Below, one piece after another: positions 25,507 through 35,696 of a DNA stretch of 64,000 bases. Numbering within the stretch: position 1 is the first letter of the stretch; every line of letters begins with the position of its first letter. A model generated the notes under the pieces. It was given only the letters and a program-made list of their open reading frames with translations, was not told the DNA's origin and did no database searches. The stretch is from Streptomyces sp. NRRL WC-3618. Its GTDB lineage: Bacteria > Actinomycetota > Actinomycetes > Streptomycetales > Streptomycetaceae. Both the position numbers and the translations under genes were made by a program. The stretch covers positions 5,335 to 69,334 of the forward strand of contig NZ_LGDW01000270.1 of the NCBI RefSeq assembly GCF_001280005.1. Direction: 5' to 3'.

Positions 25507-25914
25507 ATGAAGAAGCTGTGGGCAACCGCGGCCCTCGCCGCCTCCGTCGCCGCCATCTCGGCCACGGCAGCGCCCCAGGCCCTGGCGATCGCCGATGACG
25601 GTGGCACGACGTCCATCAGCGGCAACGGTGCCGAGCAGGAGTTCGGCAACTCGGCCACGTTCGGTGACATGAGCCCGCAGCTCTCCCTGGTCCAGGGTTC
25701 GCTGAACAAGCCGTGCATCGGCCTCCCGGCCAAGCTCAACCTCGGTGCCCTCGCCGGCGCTGTGCCGATCGCCGTCCAGGACGTCAACGTTCTGTCGTCC
25801 CCGCAGAACCAGCAGTGTGTCGAGAACTCGACGCAGGCCAAGGGCGACGAGCCCCTGTCGCACATCATCGACGACATCCCGATCCTGTCCGGCAACGGCG
25901 CCGGCAACAGCTGA
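25507..25914 (+). CDS. Third rodlin paralogue
   Basis: A 135-residue rodlin with all family motifs: [61 protein letters not shown] 25507 ([10 protein letters not shown]) lies eight bases after GAAGGGA; ATG 25501 is less well placed. The signal peptide ends near ALAI. S. coelicolor has two rodlins, so a third copy is an expansion. It lies downstream of the LCP gene on the same strand with its own 165-bp leader and its own terminator. Confidence 0.88.
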   Translation: MKKLWATAALAASVAAISATAAPQALAIADDGGTTSISGNGAEQEFGNSATFGDMSPQLSLVQGSLNKPCIGLPAKLNLGALAGAVPIAVQDVNVLSSPQNQQCVENSTQAKGDEPLSHIIDDIPILSGNGAGNS

Positions 25915-25934
25915 GCCTCCCCGCTCGGTTGCGA

Positions 25935-25966
25935 CGGCGGGTCACCGGTTCTCCGGTGGCCCGCCG
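25935..25966 (+). terminator. Terminator of the third rodlin
   Basis: 14-bp arms with one mismatch (25935-25948 with 25953-25966), tetraloop, then TTCGGCTTTT. It lies 20 bp past the stop. Confidence 0.88.
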
Positions 25967-26056
25967 TTCGGCTTTTGTGCGGGGCGCTCCGCTTGTGGGT
26001 ACTCCGTCGGGCTGCGGAGCGAGGGGGCAGTCGTGGTTTGTCGGCTGCGGGACGGT

Positions 26057-26087
26057 GGGGGCTGGTCGCGCGGTTCCCCGCGCCTCT
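26057..26087 (+). repeat. GC-rich intergenic repeat, copy 2
   Basis: 31 bp, matching copy 1 at all but about two positions (GGTTCCCC for AGTTCCCC, and a CTCT end). It lies in the convergent gap between the third rodlin and the von Willebrand gene, 14 bp before the latter's stop. Confidence 0.85.
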
Positions 26088-26100
26088 GTGGGGCGCCCGT

Positions 26101-27696
26101 TCAGTCTTCGTAGCGGTTCGCCTGGTCTATCGCCTCGGCCAGTTGGCGTACCGCCTTGTCCTCCGTGGTGTCCGCCAACTTGTCTGCCCTGTCGGCCAGT
26201 TCGCCCAGCGATGGAGCGCCGGGCAGGGGGGTCCGGTCGTCGTCGCCCTTGCGTAGGGCGTCGGCGAAGTAGGCGGCCACCGCGGTGACCTGGAGGCGCG
26301 GCGGGGCGTCCCAGAGCGCCTTGTCCACCGACCGCGTCTCCAACTGGCCCGATTCCTCGTGCGATTCGCGGGTTTCCGGGTCGAGCCAGCGGACCGTTGC
26401 CGTGGCCAGGTGGCCCGAGGCGGACCGCTTGGTGCGGACGGCGTACAGGGCCGTCACCGTGTGGCCGGGGCCCACCTCTCCCCCGTCCACATGGTCGTCG
26501 CGGAAGTCGTCGTCGGCGACGCGGCGGTTGTCGTAGCCGATCAGGCGGAACTCGGCGACCGTCTCCGGGTCGAAGGCGACCTGGGTCTTCGCGTCACGGG
26601 CTGTGAGGTCGAGGTTGCGCGGGAGCTGCTCGGAGAACACCTTGCGGGCGTCGGTCTCGTTCGACACGTAGGTGGTGTTGCCGTCGCCCTTGTCGGCGAG
26701 GCTTTCCATCAATGCGTCGCCGTAGTCGCTGCCCACGCCGACGCCGAACAGGGTGATGCCGTGTTCGCGGCGGGCGCCGGAGATGCGGTCGAGGATCGAG
26801 TCGGCTTCGGTGTCGCCCGTGTTGGCCAGCGCGTCCGAGATCAGCACGACCCGGTTGGTGGCGCCCTCGCGCAGGCCCTTCACGGCGGTGGCGTAGCCGG
26901 TGCGCACGCCCGCGCCGAGGTTGGTCGAATCGGTCGGTTCCAGTGCGTCGATCGCGTGGTGGACGCGGTCGCGGTGGCCGTCGAGGCGGGTCATCGGCAG
27001 GACGGTCTCGGCCTCGTCGCTGAAGGTGACGATGGCCACCGAGTCGTCGTCGCGCAGTCGGTCCGTCATCACGCCGAGGGAGTCCTTGGCGAGGTCGAGG
27101 CGGCCGGGCTCTTCCATGGAGCCGGAGACGTCGATGACGAAGGTGAGGGCCGCGGGCGGGCGTTCGCCCCGCTGCTCGGCGGTGCGGGTGGCGAGGCCCA
27201 CGCGGACGAGGGACCAGTCCGCGCGGTCGGTGCGGGCGCCGTCGACGGTGACCGAGAAGCCGTTGCCGTCGGGGCGTTCGTAGTCCTGGCGGAAGCTGTT
27301 GACGAACTCCTCCGGGCGGACCGTCGACGGGTCGGGGCGGTGGCCGTCGGCGAGGGTACGGCGCGCGTAGCCGTACGAGGCGGTGTCGACGTCGAGGGCG
27401 AAGGTGGAGAGGTAGTCGGGGGACGGGGCGAAGTCGCCTTCGGTGTCGTCCTGTTCGCCTTCGCTCCGGTCGCCGTCCCGCTGTTCGCCGGAGCCGTTGC
27501 CCTGGGCGGGGGCGGGTGCGGGTGCGTATCCCGAGCCGCCGCCGGAGTTCTGCCGGCTGTCCGCCTTGCTGCTCTGGCCGCTGCCACCGTCGTCGCCGCT
27601 GCACCCCGTGAGCAGCAGACCGCTCGTGGCCGTCAGTGCGATCAGGGTGCCTCGCAGGCGTCGTATTCGGTGAATCCGCGTCCTGGTCCGCTCCAT
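26101..27696 (-). CDS. YfbK-like von Willebrand factor A lipoprotein
   Basis: A 531-residue lipoprotein: signal peptide ending in LLLTGC (Cys about residue 32), a Gly/Ser/Gln-rich linker, then an N-terminal vWF domain (FALDVDTASYGYARR), a central vWA domain with the metal site DVSGSM, and a C-terminal DUF3520-type domain. GGAGGGGG precedes ATG 27696. It is anchored outside the membrane and likely binds a protein partner through Mg2+. A perfect palindrome at 27718-27737 lies just upstream of the start. Confidence 0.9.
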   Translation of the reverse strand: MERTRTRIHRIRRLRGTLIALTATSGLLLTGCSGDDGGSGQSSKADSRQNSGGGSGYAPAPAPAQGNGSGEQRDGDRSEGEQDDTEGDFAPSPDYLSTFALDVDTASYGYARRTLADGHRPDPSTVRPEEFVNSFRQDYERPDGNGFSVTVDGARTDRADWSLVRVGLATRTAEQRGERPPAALTFVIDVSGSMEEPGRLDLAKDSLGVMTDRLRDDDSVAIVTFSDEAETVLPMTRLDGHRDRVHHAIDALEPTDSTNLGAGVRTGYATAVKGLREGATNRVVLISDALANTGDTEADSILDRISGARREHGITLFGVGVGSDYGDALMESLADKGDGNTTYVSNETDARKVFSEQLPRNLDLTARDAKTQVAFDPETVAEFRLIGYDNRRVADDDFRDDHVDGGEVGPGHTVTALYAVRTKRSASGHLATATVRWLDPETRESHEESGQLETRSVDKALWDAPPRLQVTAVAAYFADALRKGDDDRTPLPGAPSLGELADRADKLADTTEDKAVRQLAEAIDQANRYED

Positions 27697-27717
27697 CTGC
27701 TGTGCCCCCTCCGTCGA

Positions 27718-27737
27718 TTGACGTCGAGCGACGTCAA
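27718..27737. promoter_or_regulatory. Perfect 20-bp palindrome upstream of the vWA gene
   Basis: TTGACGTCG-AG-CGACGTCAA has 9-bp perfect arms with a 2-bp spacer. It ends 22 bp before the vWA start and within the 157-bp gap after the ABC permease, as expected for an operator. It is too GC-poor and exact to be chance hairpin noise in this genome. Confidence 0.55.
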
Positions 27738-27853
27738 CTCCTGTGACTGTGACGGCGGAGGGGGCCGGAATGTGCGGTACGGGGTGTTGCGGATGGATCT
27801 CGAAGTGGCCACGAAGGACGGCTGTCGAGACCGGTTGGTGATCCTCCGGTGAT

Positions 27854-28726
27854 CTAAGAGACGACGTCCTTGCGGGCGAAACCCCGGAAGGCCAGGGCGA
27901 ACAGGATGAGGGCGTACGTTATCGAGACGGCCGTCCCCTGGATCATGCCGCTCCACTCCGGGCGGGGCTGGATGGCGTCGGCCCACGCGAACTGCCAGTG
28001 CGCCGGCAGGAAGTCGCGCCAGTCGCCGAGGGCTGTCACGGCATCCAGGACGTTGCCGACGATGGTCAGGCCGACGGCGCCGCCGACCGCTCCCAGGGGG
28101 GCGTCCGTCTTCGTCGACAGCCAGAACGCCAGTCCGGCGGTGACCAGTTGGGACACGAAGAGGTATCCGACGACCACCACAAGGCGCTGGGCCGCCGTGC
28201 CCGCGGCGAGCGAGCCGCCGGTGGGCATCTCCAGTGGGCCCCAGCCATAGGCCGCCGTGCCGACCGCGACGGCCACGACCGGCAGCAGCACCATCGCGGC
28301 GAGGCTCATGCCGAGGGCGACGGTGAGCTTGGACCACAGGAGGCGGGCGCGCGGGACGGGGGCCGCGAGCAGATAGCGCAGGGAGGACCAGCTCGCCTCC
28401 GAGGCGACTGTGTCCCCGCAGAACAGGGCGACGGGGATGACGAGCAGGAAGCCCGCGGAGACGAAGAGGTTGACGGCGACGAAGTTGGCACCGGACGCGG
28501 TGGCCGTGTCCATCAGGGTGACCTGGCCGTTGCGAGCGCCGGGGTCGCCGCCGATCGCGAACGCGGCGACGAGGATGAACGGCAGCGCGGCGAGGATGCC
28601 GCCCATGACGAGCGTACGGCGGCGCTTGAGCTGGCGGACCAGCTCGACGCGCAGGGGCAGTGTCCGCCGGGCGCGGTACCCGTCGGCCGTCTCCGCCCGC
28701 TCCACGATCGTGGTCGTCGTGCTCAT
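27854..28726 (-). CDS. ABC-2 type transporter permease
   Basis: A 290-residue integral membrane protein with about six helices. It has an N-terminal cytoplasmic stretch (RVELVRQLKRRRTL) before the first helix, and DTVASEASWSSLRYLLAAPVPR, typical of ABC-2 permeases of the NatB/CcmB-like class. ATG 28726 overlaps the stop of the upstream hydrolase-ATPase gene, so the two form one transporter. The substrate is unknown. The C-terminus ends FARKDVVS. Confidence 0.88.
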   Translation of the reverse strand: MSTTTTIVERAETADGYRARRTLPLRVELVRQLKRRRTLVMGGILAALPFILVAAFAIGGDPGARNGQVTLMDTATASGANFVAVNLFVSAGFLLVIPVALFCGDTVASEASWSSLRYLLAAPVPRARLLWSKLTVALGMSLAAMVLLPVVAVAVGTAAYGWGPLEMPTGGSLAAGTAAQRLVVVVGYLFVSQLVTAGLAFWLSTKTDAPLGAVGGAVGLTIVGNVLDAVTALGDWRDFLPAHWQFAWADAIQPRPEWSGMIQGTAVSITYALILFALAFRGFARKDVVS

Positions 28727-31386
28727 GCGGAACCTCCGATCAGGGTGAGGAACGCGTCCTCGAGGCGGCGGTGGGGGCCCACCGACTCCACGGGGACTTC
28801 CAGGCGGACGAGTTCGACGACGAGGCGCTGGGCGCTGCCGCTCTCGGGGGTGAGGCGGACGAGGAGGCCGTCGTCGGTGCGTACGGCGGACTCGATGCCC
28901 GGCAGGGCGGCGATCTTCTCGACGACCGGCTCCTCCACGGGGGTGGTGGTGCCGACGAGCAGGGTGTCGCCGGAGCCGATGATCTCGCTGACGGGGCCCG
29001 CCTGGACCAGTCGGCCCCGGTCCATGACGACGAGGTGCGTGCAGGACTGCTCGATCTCCGCCAGCAGATGGCTGGAGACGATCACCGTGCGGCCGGCCGC
29101 CGCGTACCGGATCATCACCTCGCGCATCTCGCGGATCTGGGGCGGGTCGAGGCCGTTGGTCGGTTCGTCGAGGATGAGGAGGTCGGGCAGGCCGAGCATG
29201 GCCTGGGCGATGGCGAGGCGCTGGCGCATGCCCTGGGAGTACGTGCGGACCGCGCGCGCGAGTGCGTCGCCGAGGCCCGCGATCTCCAGGGCCTCCTCCA
29301 TGTGGGCGTCCTCGGCCGGACGGCCGGTCGCCTGCCAGTACAGGTCCAGGTTCTCGCGGCCGGAGAGGTGCGGGAGGAAGCCGGCGCCCTCGACGAAGGC
29401 GCCGACGCGGGAGAGGACGGGGGCGCCGGGGCGGATCGCGTGCCCGAAGACGCGGATCTCGCCGCCGTCGGGCTTGATGAGGCCCATCAGCATGCGCAGG
29501 GTGGTGGTCTTGCCCGCGCCGTTGGGGCCGAGGAGCCCGAGGACCTGGCCCTTCTCGACGCGGAACGACACGTCCTGTACGGCGTACCGGTCCGACGACT
29601 TCGCGTACCGCTTGCTCAAGTCGGTGATCTGGAGGGGGACTTCCGCGAGTTCGGGATCCGGGGCGGACGGTGCAGCCGTGCGCCGGCGACCCGACAGGAG
29701 CAGGGCGAGGGCGATCACGGCGCCCGTGAGGGGCAGCCACCACACCCAGGCGGGCAGCCCGGCCGACGCCGTGGTGACCCCGGGGGCGGTGGGGATCGTC
29801 AGGTCGCTCCTGACGGAGACGGTGTACGTGGCCGGGGCGGCCGGTGACGCGTAGCCGAGGTCCGTGGAGGCGAGGACCAGGCGGAGGCGGTGGCCCTTTT
29901 CCACCTTGTGGTCGATCGCCGGGAGGGTGATCGCGACGTCCTTGCCCTCCTTGGCACCCTCGACCCTGAGGGGGGTGACGAGCTGGCCCGGCAGCACCTG
30001 CTGCCTGCCGTTCGCGGAGACGTCGTACACCTTGGCGAAGAGGACGGCGTCCTCGCTGGTCGCCTTGACGTGGACGGTGGCCGTGGGCGAACCGGTGATC
30101 TGGACGTCGTCGGCGACCGGCGCCGATTCGAAGCGGGCGTTCTGCCCCGGGAAGTCGAGCGAGACGCCGACTCCGAAAGAGGAGAGCTGGGACAGGCCGC
30201 CCGCCGCGCCGAGGCCGGGCAGGGAGGAGACGGCGGGTGGGGCGGCGCCGGCCGGGTTGTCGAACGTCTGCTCCCTGCCGGTCAGGGTGATGGCGCGCTG
30301 CCCGCTCTCCAGGCCCGGGTAGCTGTCCGAGGTGGCGCCGCGCAGGGTGGCCGTCCCGTCGGTGGAGTTGACGCCGCCGGTGCGGGTGACGCGGAAGGCG
30401 GGGCCGGTGTCGGTGCCCTTGTCGCCCTTCAGATACCGGTCGAACCAGGAGGTGACCCGGGACTCGACGCGGCTCGTCTCCAGGTCGCCGCCGTCATGGC
30501 CGCCCGCGATCCAGTCGACGTCCACGGGGGCGCCGCCCGCGCGGATCGCCTTCGCGGCGGCGTCGGCCTGGCCGAGCGGGAAGAGGGAGTCGGTCTGGCC
30601 CTGGATCAGCAGGGTGGGCACCTTGATGCGGTCGCCGACGGCGGACGGCGACCGGTCGGCGAGGAGGGTGGTGGCCTCGGCGTCCGGCTTACCGGCCTCG
30701 GCGACCCGGTCGTACATCCGGCACAGCGCGGCCTCGAACTTCTCGCAGCCGCCGCCGGTGTTGATGAAGATGCCGGCCCACTGTTTCTTGAAGACGCCGT
30801 TCGGGAAGAGGGCGTCCGCGAGGTTCCAGTAGGTGATCGCGGGCGCGATGGCGTCGACCCGCTGGTCGTACCCGGCGGCGAGCAGGGAGATGGCGCCCCC
30901 GTAGCTCCCGCCGGCCATGCCGACGCGCGGGTCACCCTTCTTGTCGAGCTGGACCTCGGGCCGCCGGGCCAGCCAGTCGATCAGCTTGGAGACATCGGCG
31001 ACCTCGGCCTTCGGGTCGTTCAGCCCTATCTTCCCGGTGGATCTGCCGAAGCCCCGGGCGGACCAGGTCAGCACCGCGTACCCGTCGCGGGCGAGGTCCT
31101 GGGCCTGGCCGCGCGTGTCGTCCTTGCTGCCGCCGAAGCCGTGGGCGAGCAGGACGGCGGGGCGGCGGCGGGACTCCGAACCGGCGGTGAAGTACGAGGT
31201 GTCGACGCGCACCCCGCCGCCCATGTCCATGACCCGATCGGCGCGGCGCACAGCGGGCGCGTCGTCCGAGGCGACGGCCGTCCACGTACCGGCGCCGGCG
31301 AGCAGGACGACGACGGCGGCCACGCCGGCGATCAGCCGTCGTGGCCGGGGCCGCGCTCCCCGCAGTCCGGGCATTCGAAGATCCAT
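28723..31386 (-). CDS. Fusion: extracytoplasmic S15/CocE-like hydrolase plus ABC transporter ATPase
   Basis: 887 residues in one frame. Residues 18-40 form a membrane anchor. Residues about 50-360 are an alpha/beta hydrolase with oxyanion AHGFGG, nucleophile S161 in GGSYGG, D266 in QTDSLF and H297 in GGHDGG. Residues about 360-530 are a jelly-roll domain like the C-terminus of X-Pro peptidases. Residues 546-565 form a second helix. Residues about 585-887 are an ABC ATPase with Walker A GPNGAGKT (620-627), signature SQGMRQR and Walker B LLILDEP. The topology puts the hydrolase outside and the ATPase inside. It is coupled to the permease gene. Confidence 0.92.
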   Translation of the reverse strand: MDLRMPGLRGARPRPRRLIAGVAAVVVLLAGAGTWTAVASDDAPAVRRADRVMDMGGGVRVDTSYFTAGSESRRRPAVLLAHGFGGSKDDTRGQAQDLARDGYAVLTWSARGFGRSTGKIGLNDPKAEVADVSKLIDWLARRPEVQLDKKGDPRVGMAGGSYGGAISLLAAGYDQRVDAIAPAITYWNLADALFPNGVFKKQWAGIFINTGGGCEKFEAALCRMYDRVAEAGKPDAEATTLLADRSPSAVGDRIKVPTLLIQGQTDSLFPLGQADAAAKAIRAGGAPVDVDWIAGGHDGGDLETSRVESRVTSWFDRYLKGDKGTDTGPAFRVTRTGGVNSTDGTATLRGATSDSYPGLESGQRAITLTGREQTFDNPAGAAPPAVSSLPGLGAAGGLSQLSSFGVGVSLDFPGQNARFESAPVADDVQITGSPTATVHVKATSEDAVLFAKVYDVSANGRQQVLPGQLVTPLRVEGAKEGKDVAITLPAIDHKVEKGHRLRLVLASTDLGYASPAAPATYTVSVRSDLTIPTAPGVTTASAGLPAWVWWLPLTGAVIALALLLSGRRRTAAPSAPDPELAEVPLQITDLSKRYAKSSDRYAVQDVSFRVEKGQVLGLLGPNGAGKTTTLRMLMGLIKPDGGEIRVFGHAIRPGAPVLSRVGAFVEGAGFLPHLSGRENLDLYWQATGRPAEDAHMEEALEIAGLGDALARAVRTYSQGMRQRLAIAQAMLGLPDLLILDEPTNGLDPPQIREMREVMIRYAAAGRTVIVSSHLLAEIEQSCTHLVVMDRGRLVQAGPVSEIIGSGDTLLVGTTTPVEEPVVEKIAALPGIESAVRTDDGLLVRLTPESGSAQRLVVELVRLEVPVESVGPHRRLEDAFLTLIGGSA

Positions 31387-31503
31387 GCGTCAACGGTACG
31401 GGCCGCCACTGACATCCGGGCCAGCCACCGGGCGGAACCTTCCACCATCCTGCGGGCGTACGGCACGGGTCCGGTGTACTCCAGTCGTGGTACGAAAAGG
31501 CTC

Positions 31504-31935
31504 ATGGAAAATCGGTCTGTGGCGATTCGCCGCGCCGTGACGATCGCGGAGGTGGCTGCCGCCGAGCCCCTCTTCGACAACCCGGTGCGCCCGGAGTGGG
31601 CGGAACGCTTCCTGACGTCCGCCGGACATCACCTGTACCTGGCCTACGAGCCCGGCGAGGACGCCCCCGTCGGCTTTGTGAGCGGCATCGAGACCATCCA
31701 CCCCGACAAGGGTGCGGAGATGCTGCTGTACGAGTTGGGGGTGGCGGAGTCGCACCGGCGCAAGGGGATCGGGCGGGCGCTGGTGGGGCGGCTGGCCGAG
31801 CTGAGCCGTGAACTCGGCTGCCACGGGATGTGGGTGCTCGTCGACACGGACAACGACGTCGCCCTTGCCACGTATCGGAGCGCGGGCGGGAAGGACGACG
31901 GGGGGTGCGCGGTGGTGGGGTGGAAGTTCGAGTAG
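31504..31935 (+). CDS. GNAT acetyltransferase, AAC(3)-I-like layout
   Basis: A 143-residue single-domain GNAT protein. ATG 31504 opens the fold (VAIRRAVTIAEV). The acetyl-CoA loop is RRKGIGRAL, preceded by the E-M-L-L-Y-E-L-G-V strand, and followed by GMWVLVDTDNDVALATYRSAGG. This arrangement resembles aminoglycoside 3-N-acetyltransferase type I, but the similarity is by eye only and many GNAT proteins of unknown substrate share it. It is divergent from the hydrolase-ABC operon, about 117 bp away. Confidence 0.82.
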   Translation: MENRSVAIRRAVTIAEVAAAEPLFDNPVRPEWAERFLTSAGHHLYLAYEPGEDAPVGFVSGIETIHPDKGAEMLLYELGVAESHRRKGIGRALVGRLAELSRELGCHGMWVLVDTDNDVALATYRSAGGKDDGGCAVVGWKFE

Positions 31936-32008
31936 GCGGTCGCACGCGCGTACGGCGGTGCCCCGCCTCCGGAGGGAGACGGGGCACCGGCGTACAGAGC
32001 GGACTGCT

Positions 32009-33511
<1,503 letters not shown>

Positions 33512-33525
33512 GCCCAGGTTCTCCT

Positions 33526-35424
33526 TCACAGATGGCGGCGTCGGGTAGAGACGTGCCGTTCGTACAGCTCACGTGCCTTGACCGCCGACGGGCGGGTCGC
33601 GGTCTCGGCCACAGGAACATCCCACCAGGCCTGCGCCGGAGGCGCGCCCGACACTGTGTCTGCCGTTTCCGTCTCGACGTAGACACAAGTGGGAGTGTCG
33701 GCGGCACGGGCCTCGGCGAGCGCCGCCCGCAACTCCCGTACCGTCTTCGCGCGCAGGACGCGCATGCCCAGGCTCGCCACGTTGGCGGCCAGGTCCACGG
33801 GCAGCGGGGCGCCCGTGTACGTACCGTCGTCCGCCTGATAGCGGTAGGCGGTGCCGAAGCGCTCGCCGCCCACCGACTGCGACAGGCCGCCGATGGACGC
33901 GTAGCCGTGGTTCTGGATCAGGAGGAGCTTGATGGCGATCCCCTCCTGTACGGCCGTCACGATCTCCGTCGGCATCATCAGGTACGTGCCGTCGCCCACC
34001 AGCGCCCATACGGGACGCTCGGGCGCCGCCAGTTTCACACCGATCGCGGCCGGTATCTCGTATCCCATGCAGGAATAACCGTATTCGAGGTGGTACTGGT
34101 CGTACGATCTCGCGCGCCAGAGTTTGTGCAGGTCGCCGGGGAGCGAGCCGGCCGCGTTGATGAGGATGTCCGACTCGTCGGCGATGGCGTCCAGCGCGCC
34201 CAGGACCTGCGGCTGCGTCGGGCGTACGTCCGGTTCGTCGGCCTCGTAGGCGGCGTCGACGCGCTGTTCCCAGCGTTCCTTGTCCTCGGTGTATTCGGAC
34301 GCGTAGGCGTCCGTGACGCGGTGGTCGTGGAGCGCCAGGGCCTCCGTCAGCTGCTGCAGGGCGCTGCGGGCGTCCGCGATCAGTGGGGTGGCGGACAGCT
34401 TGTGGCCGTCGTACGGGGCGATGTTGAGGTTGAGGAAGCGGACGTCCGGCGCCGCGAACAGGGTGTGGGAGGCCGTGGTGAAGTCCGTGTAGCGGGTGCC
34501 GATGCCGATCACCAGGTCTGCCAGACGCGCGAGTTCGTCCGCCGTCGCCGTTCCCGTGTGGCCGATGCCGCCCACGTCCTGGGGGTGGTCGTGGCGCAGG
34601 GAGCCCTTGCCGGCCTGGGTGGAGGCGACCGGGATGCGGGTCGCCGCGGCGAACTCCGCCAACGTCTCCTCGGCGCGGCTGTGGTGGACTCCGCCGCCCG
34701 CGACGATCAGGGGGCGGCGCGCGGTGCGGATCGCCCGTACCGCTTCGGTCAGTTCGTCGGGGTCGGCGGCCGGACGGCGTACGTGCCACACGCGGTCGGC
34801 GAAGAACTCGTCCGGCCAGTCGTACGCCTCGGCCTGAACGTCCTGCGGGAGAGCGAGAGTTACCGCGCCCGTCTCGACGGGGTCGGCGAGGACCCGCATC
34901 GCCGACAGCGCCGCCGGGATCAGCGCCTCGGGGCGGGTGACGCGGTCGAAGTACCTCGACACCGGGCGCAGACAGTCGTTGACCGACACGTCGCCCGCGT
35001 ACGGGACTTCGAGCTGCTGGAGGACCGGGTCCGCCGAGCGGGTCGCGAAGGTGTCGCCGGGGAGGAGCAGCACCGGGAGGTGGTTGATCGTGGCGAGCGC
35101 GGCGCCGGTGACGAGGTTGGTGGCGCCCGGACCGATCGACGTCGTCACGGCGTGGGTGGAGAGGCGGTTGGACTGACGGGCGTAACCGACTGCCGCGTGC
35201 ACCATGGACTGTTCGTTGCGGCCCTGGTGGAACGGCATGTCGTCGGCGTACTCGACGAGCGCCTGGCCGAGCCCGGCGACGTTCCCGTGGCCGAAGATGC
35301 CCCAGGTGGCCTCGATCAGCCGGCGCCGGACGCCGTCCCGTTCGGTGTACTGGGCGGCGAGGAAGCGGACGAGGGCCTGGGCGACCGTGAGCCTCGTCGT
35401 GGAGCTCGGGGTGGGCGGCGTCAT
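33526..35424 (-). CDS. iolD: 3D-(3,5/4)-trihydroxycyclohexane-1,2-dione hydrolase (IolD)
   Basis: A 632-residue thiamine-diphosphate enzyme that opens the ring in myo-inositol catabolism. The N-terminal pyrimidine-binding domain has IFGHGNVAGLG and the catalytic Glu region RNEQSMVHAA. The C-terminal PP domain has the ThDP motif around LVGDGTYLM with a matching Asn segment (QNHGYASIGGL). ATG 35424 overlaps the stop of the iolB remnant (TGATG). The length is normal for the family. Confidence 0.94.
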   Translation of the reverse strand: MTPPTPSSTTRLTVAQALVRFLAAQYTERDGVRRRLIEATWGIFGHGNVAGLGQALVEYADDMPFHQGRNEQSMVHAAVGYARQSNRLSTHAVTTSIGPGATNLVTGAALATINHLPVLLLPGDTFATRSADPVLQQLEVPYAGDVSVNDCLRPVSRYFDRVTRPEALIPAALSAMRVLADPVETGAVTLALPQDVQAEAYDWPDEFFADRVWHVRRPAADPDELTEAVRAIRTARRPLIVAGGGVHHSRAEETLAEFAAATRIPVASTQAGKGSLRHDHPQDVGGIGHTGTATADELARLADLVIGIGTRYTDFTTASHTLFAAPDVRFLNLNIAPYDGHKLSATPLIADARSALQQLTEALALHDHRVTDAYASEYTEDKERWEQRVDAAYEADEPDVRPTQPQVLGALDAIADESDILINAAGSLPGDLHKLWRARSYDQYHLEYGYSCMGYEIPAAIGVKLAAPERPVWALVGDGTYLMMPTEIVTAVQEGIAIKLLLIQNHGYASIGGLSQSVGGERFGTAYRYQADDGTYTGAPLPVDLAANVASLGMRVLRAKTVRELRAALAEARAADTPTCVYVETETADTVSGAPPAQAWWDVPVAETATRPSAVKARELYERHVSTRRRHL

Positions 35425-35696
35425 CACTGTTCCCCCGTGGTGGGTACGGGTGCCAAGTGAACCTCCGGCGCGGGGCCGTAGCGAGCGGGGAGTCGTCGCC
35501 CACACTTCGCTCCTGCCAGGGCGAAGCGGCCTCCCGCGCCGGAGGCGATCAGTGCCCGGGCGTTACGGGGGGCGTGCACGCGGTCGGCGACCGGCGCGAA
35601 CACCCTTTCCCCACCCAGGAGTTGGAACTCGTCGTACGCCGTGCCGCAATCCGCCCGCACGGTACAGGCGTCGTGCCCCTCGGTCAGCGCGCGCAT
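35424..35696 (-). pseudogene. iolB: Remnant of iolB (5-deoxy-glucuronate isomerase)
   Basis: 90 codons in the canonical iolB slot. The segment from YDEFQLLGGE through ARNARALIASGAGGRFALAGAK to RRLPARYGPAPEV matches the first cupin domain of IolB. The first 55 or so residues and the whole C-terminal half, with the metal-binding His/His/Glu/His cupin, are absent; a full enzyme has about 270-290 residues. Both ends keep TGATG coupling, to the aldolase and to iolD, so the deletions left operon translation intact. It cannot be catalytic as IolB. An intact copy elsewhere is possible. Confidence 0.85.
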
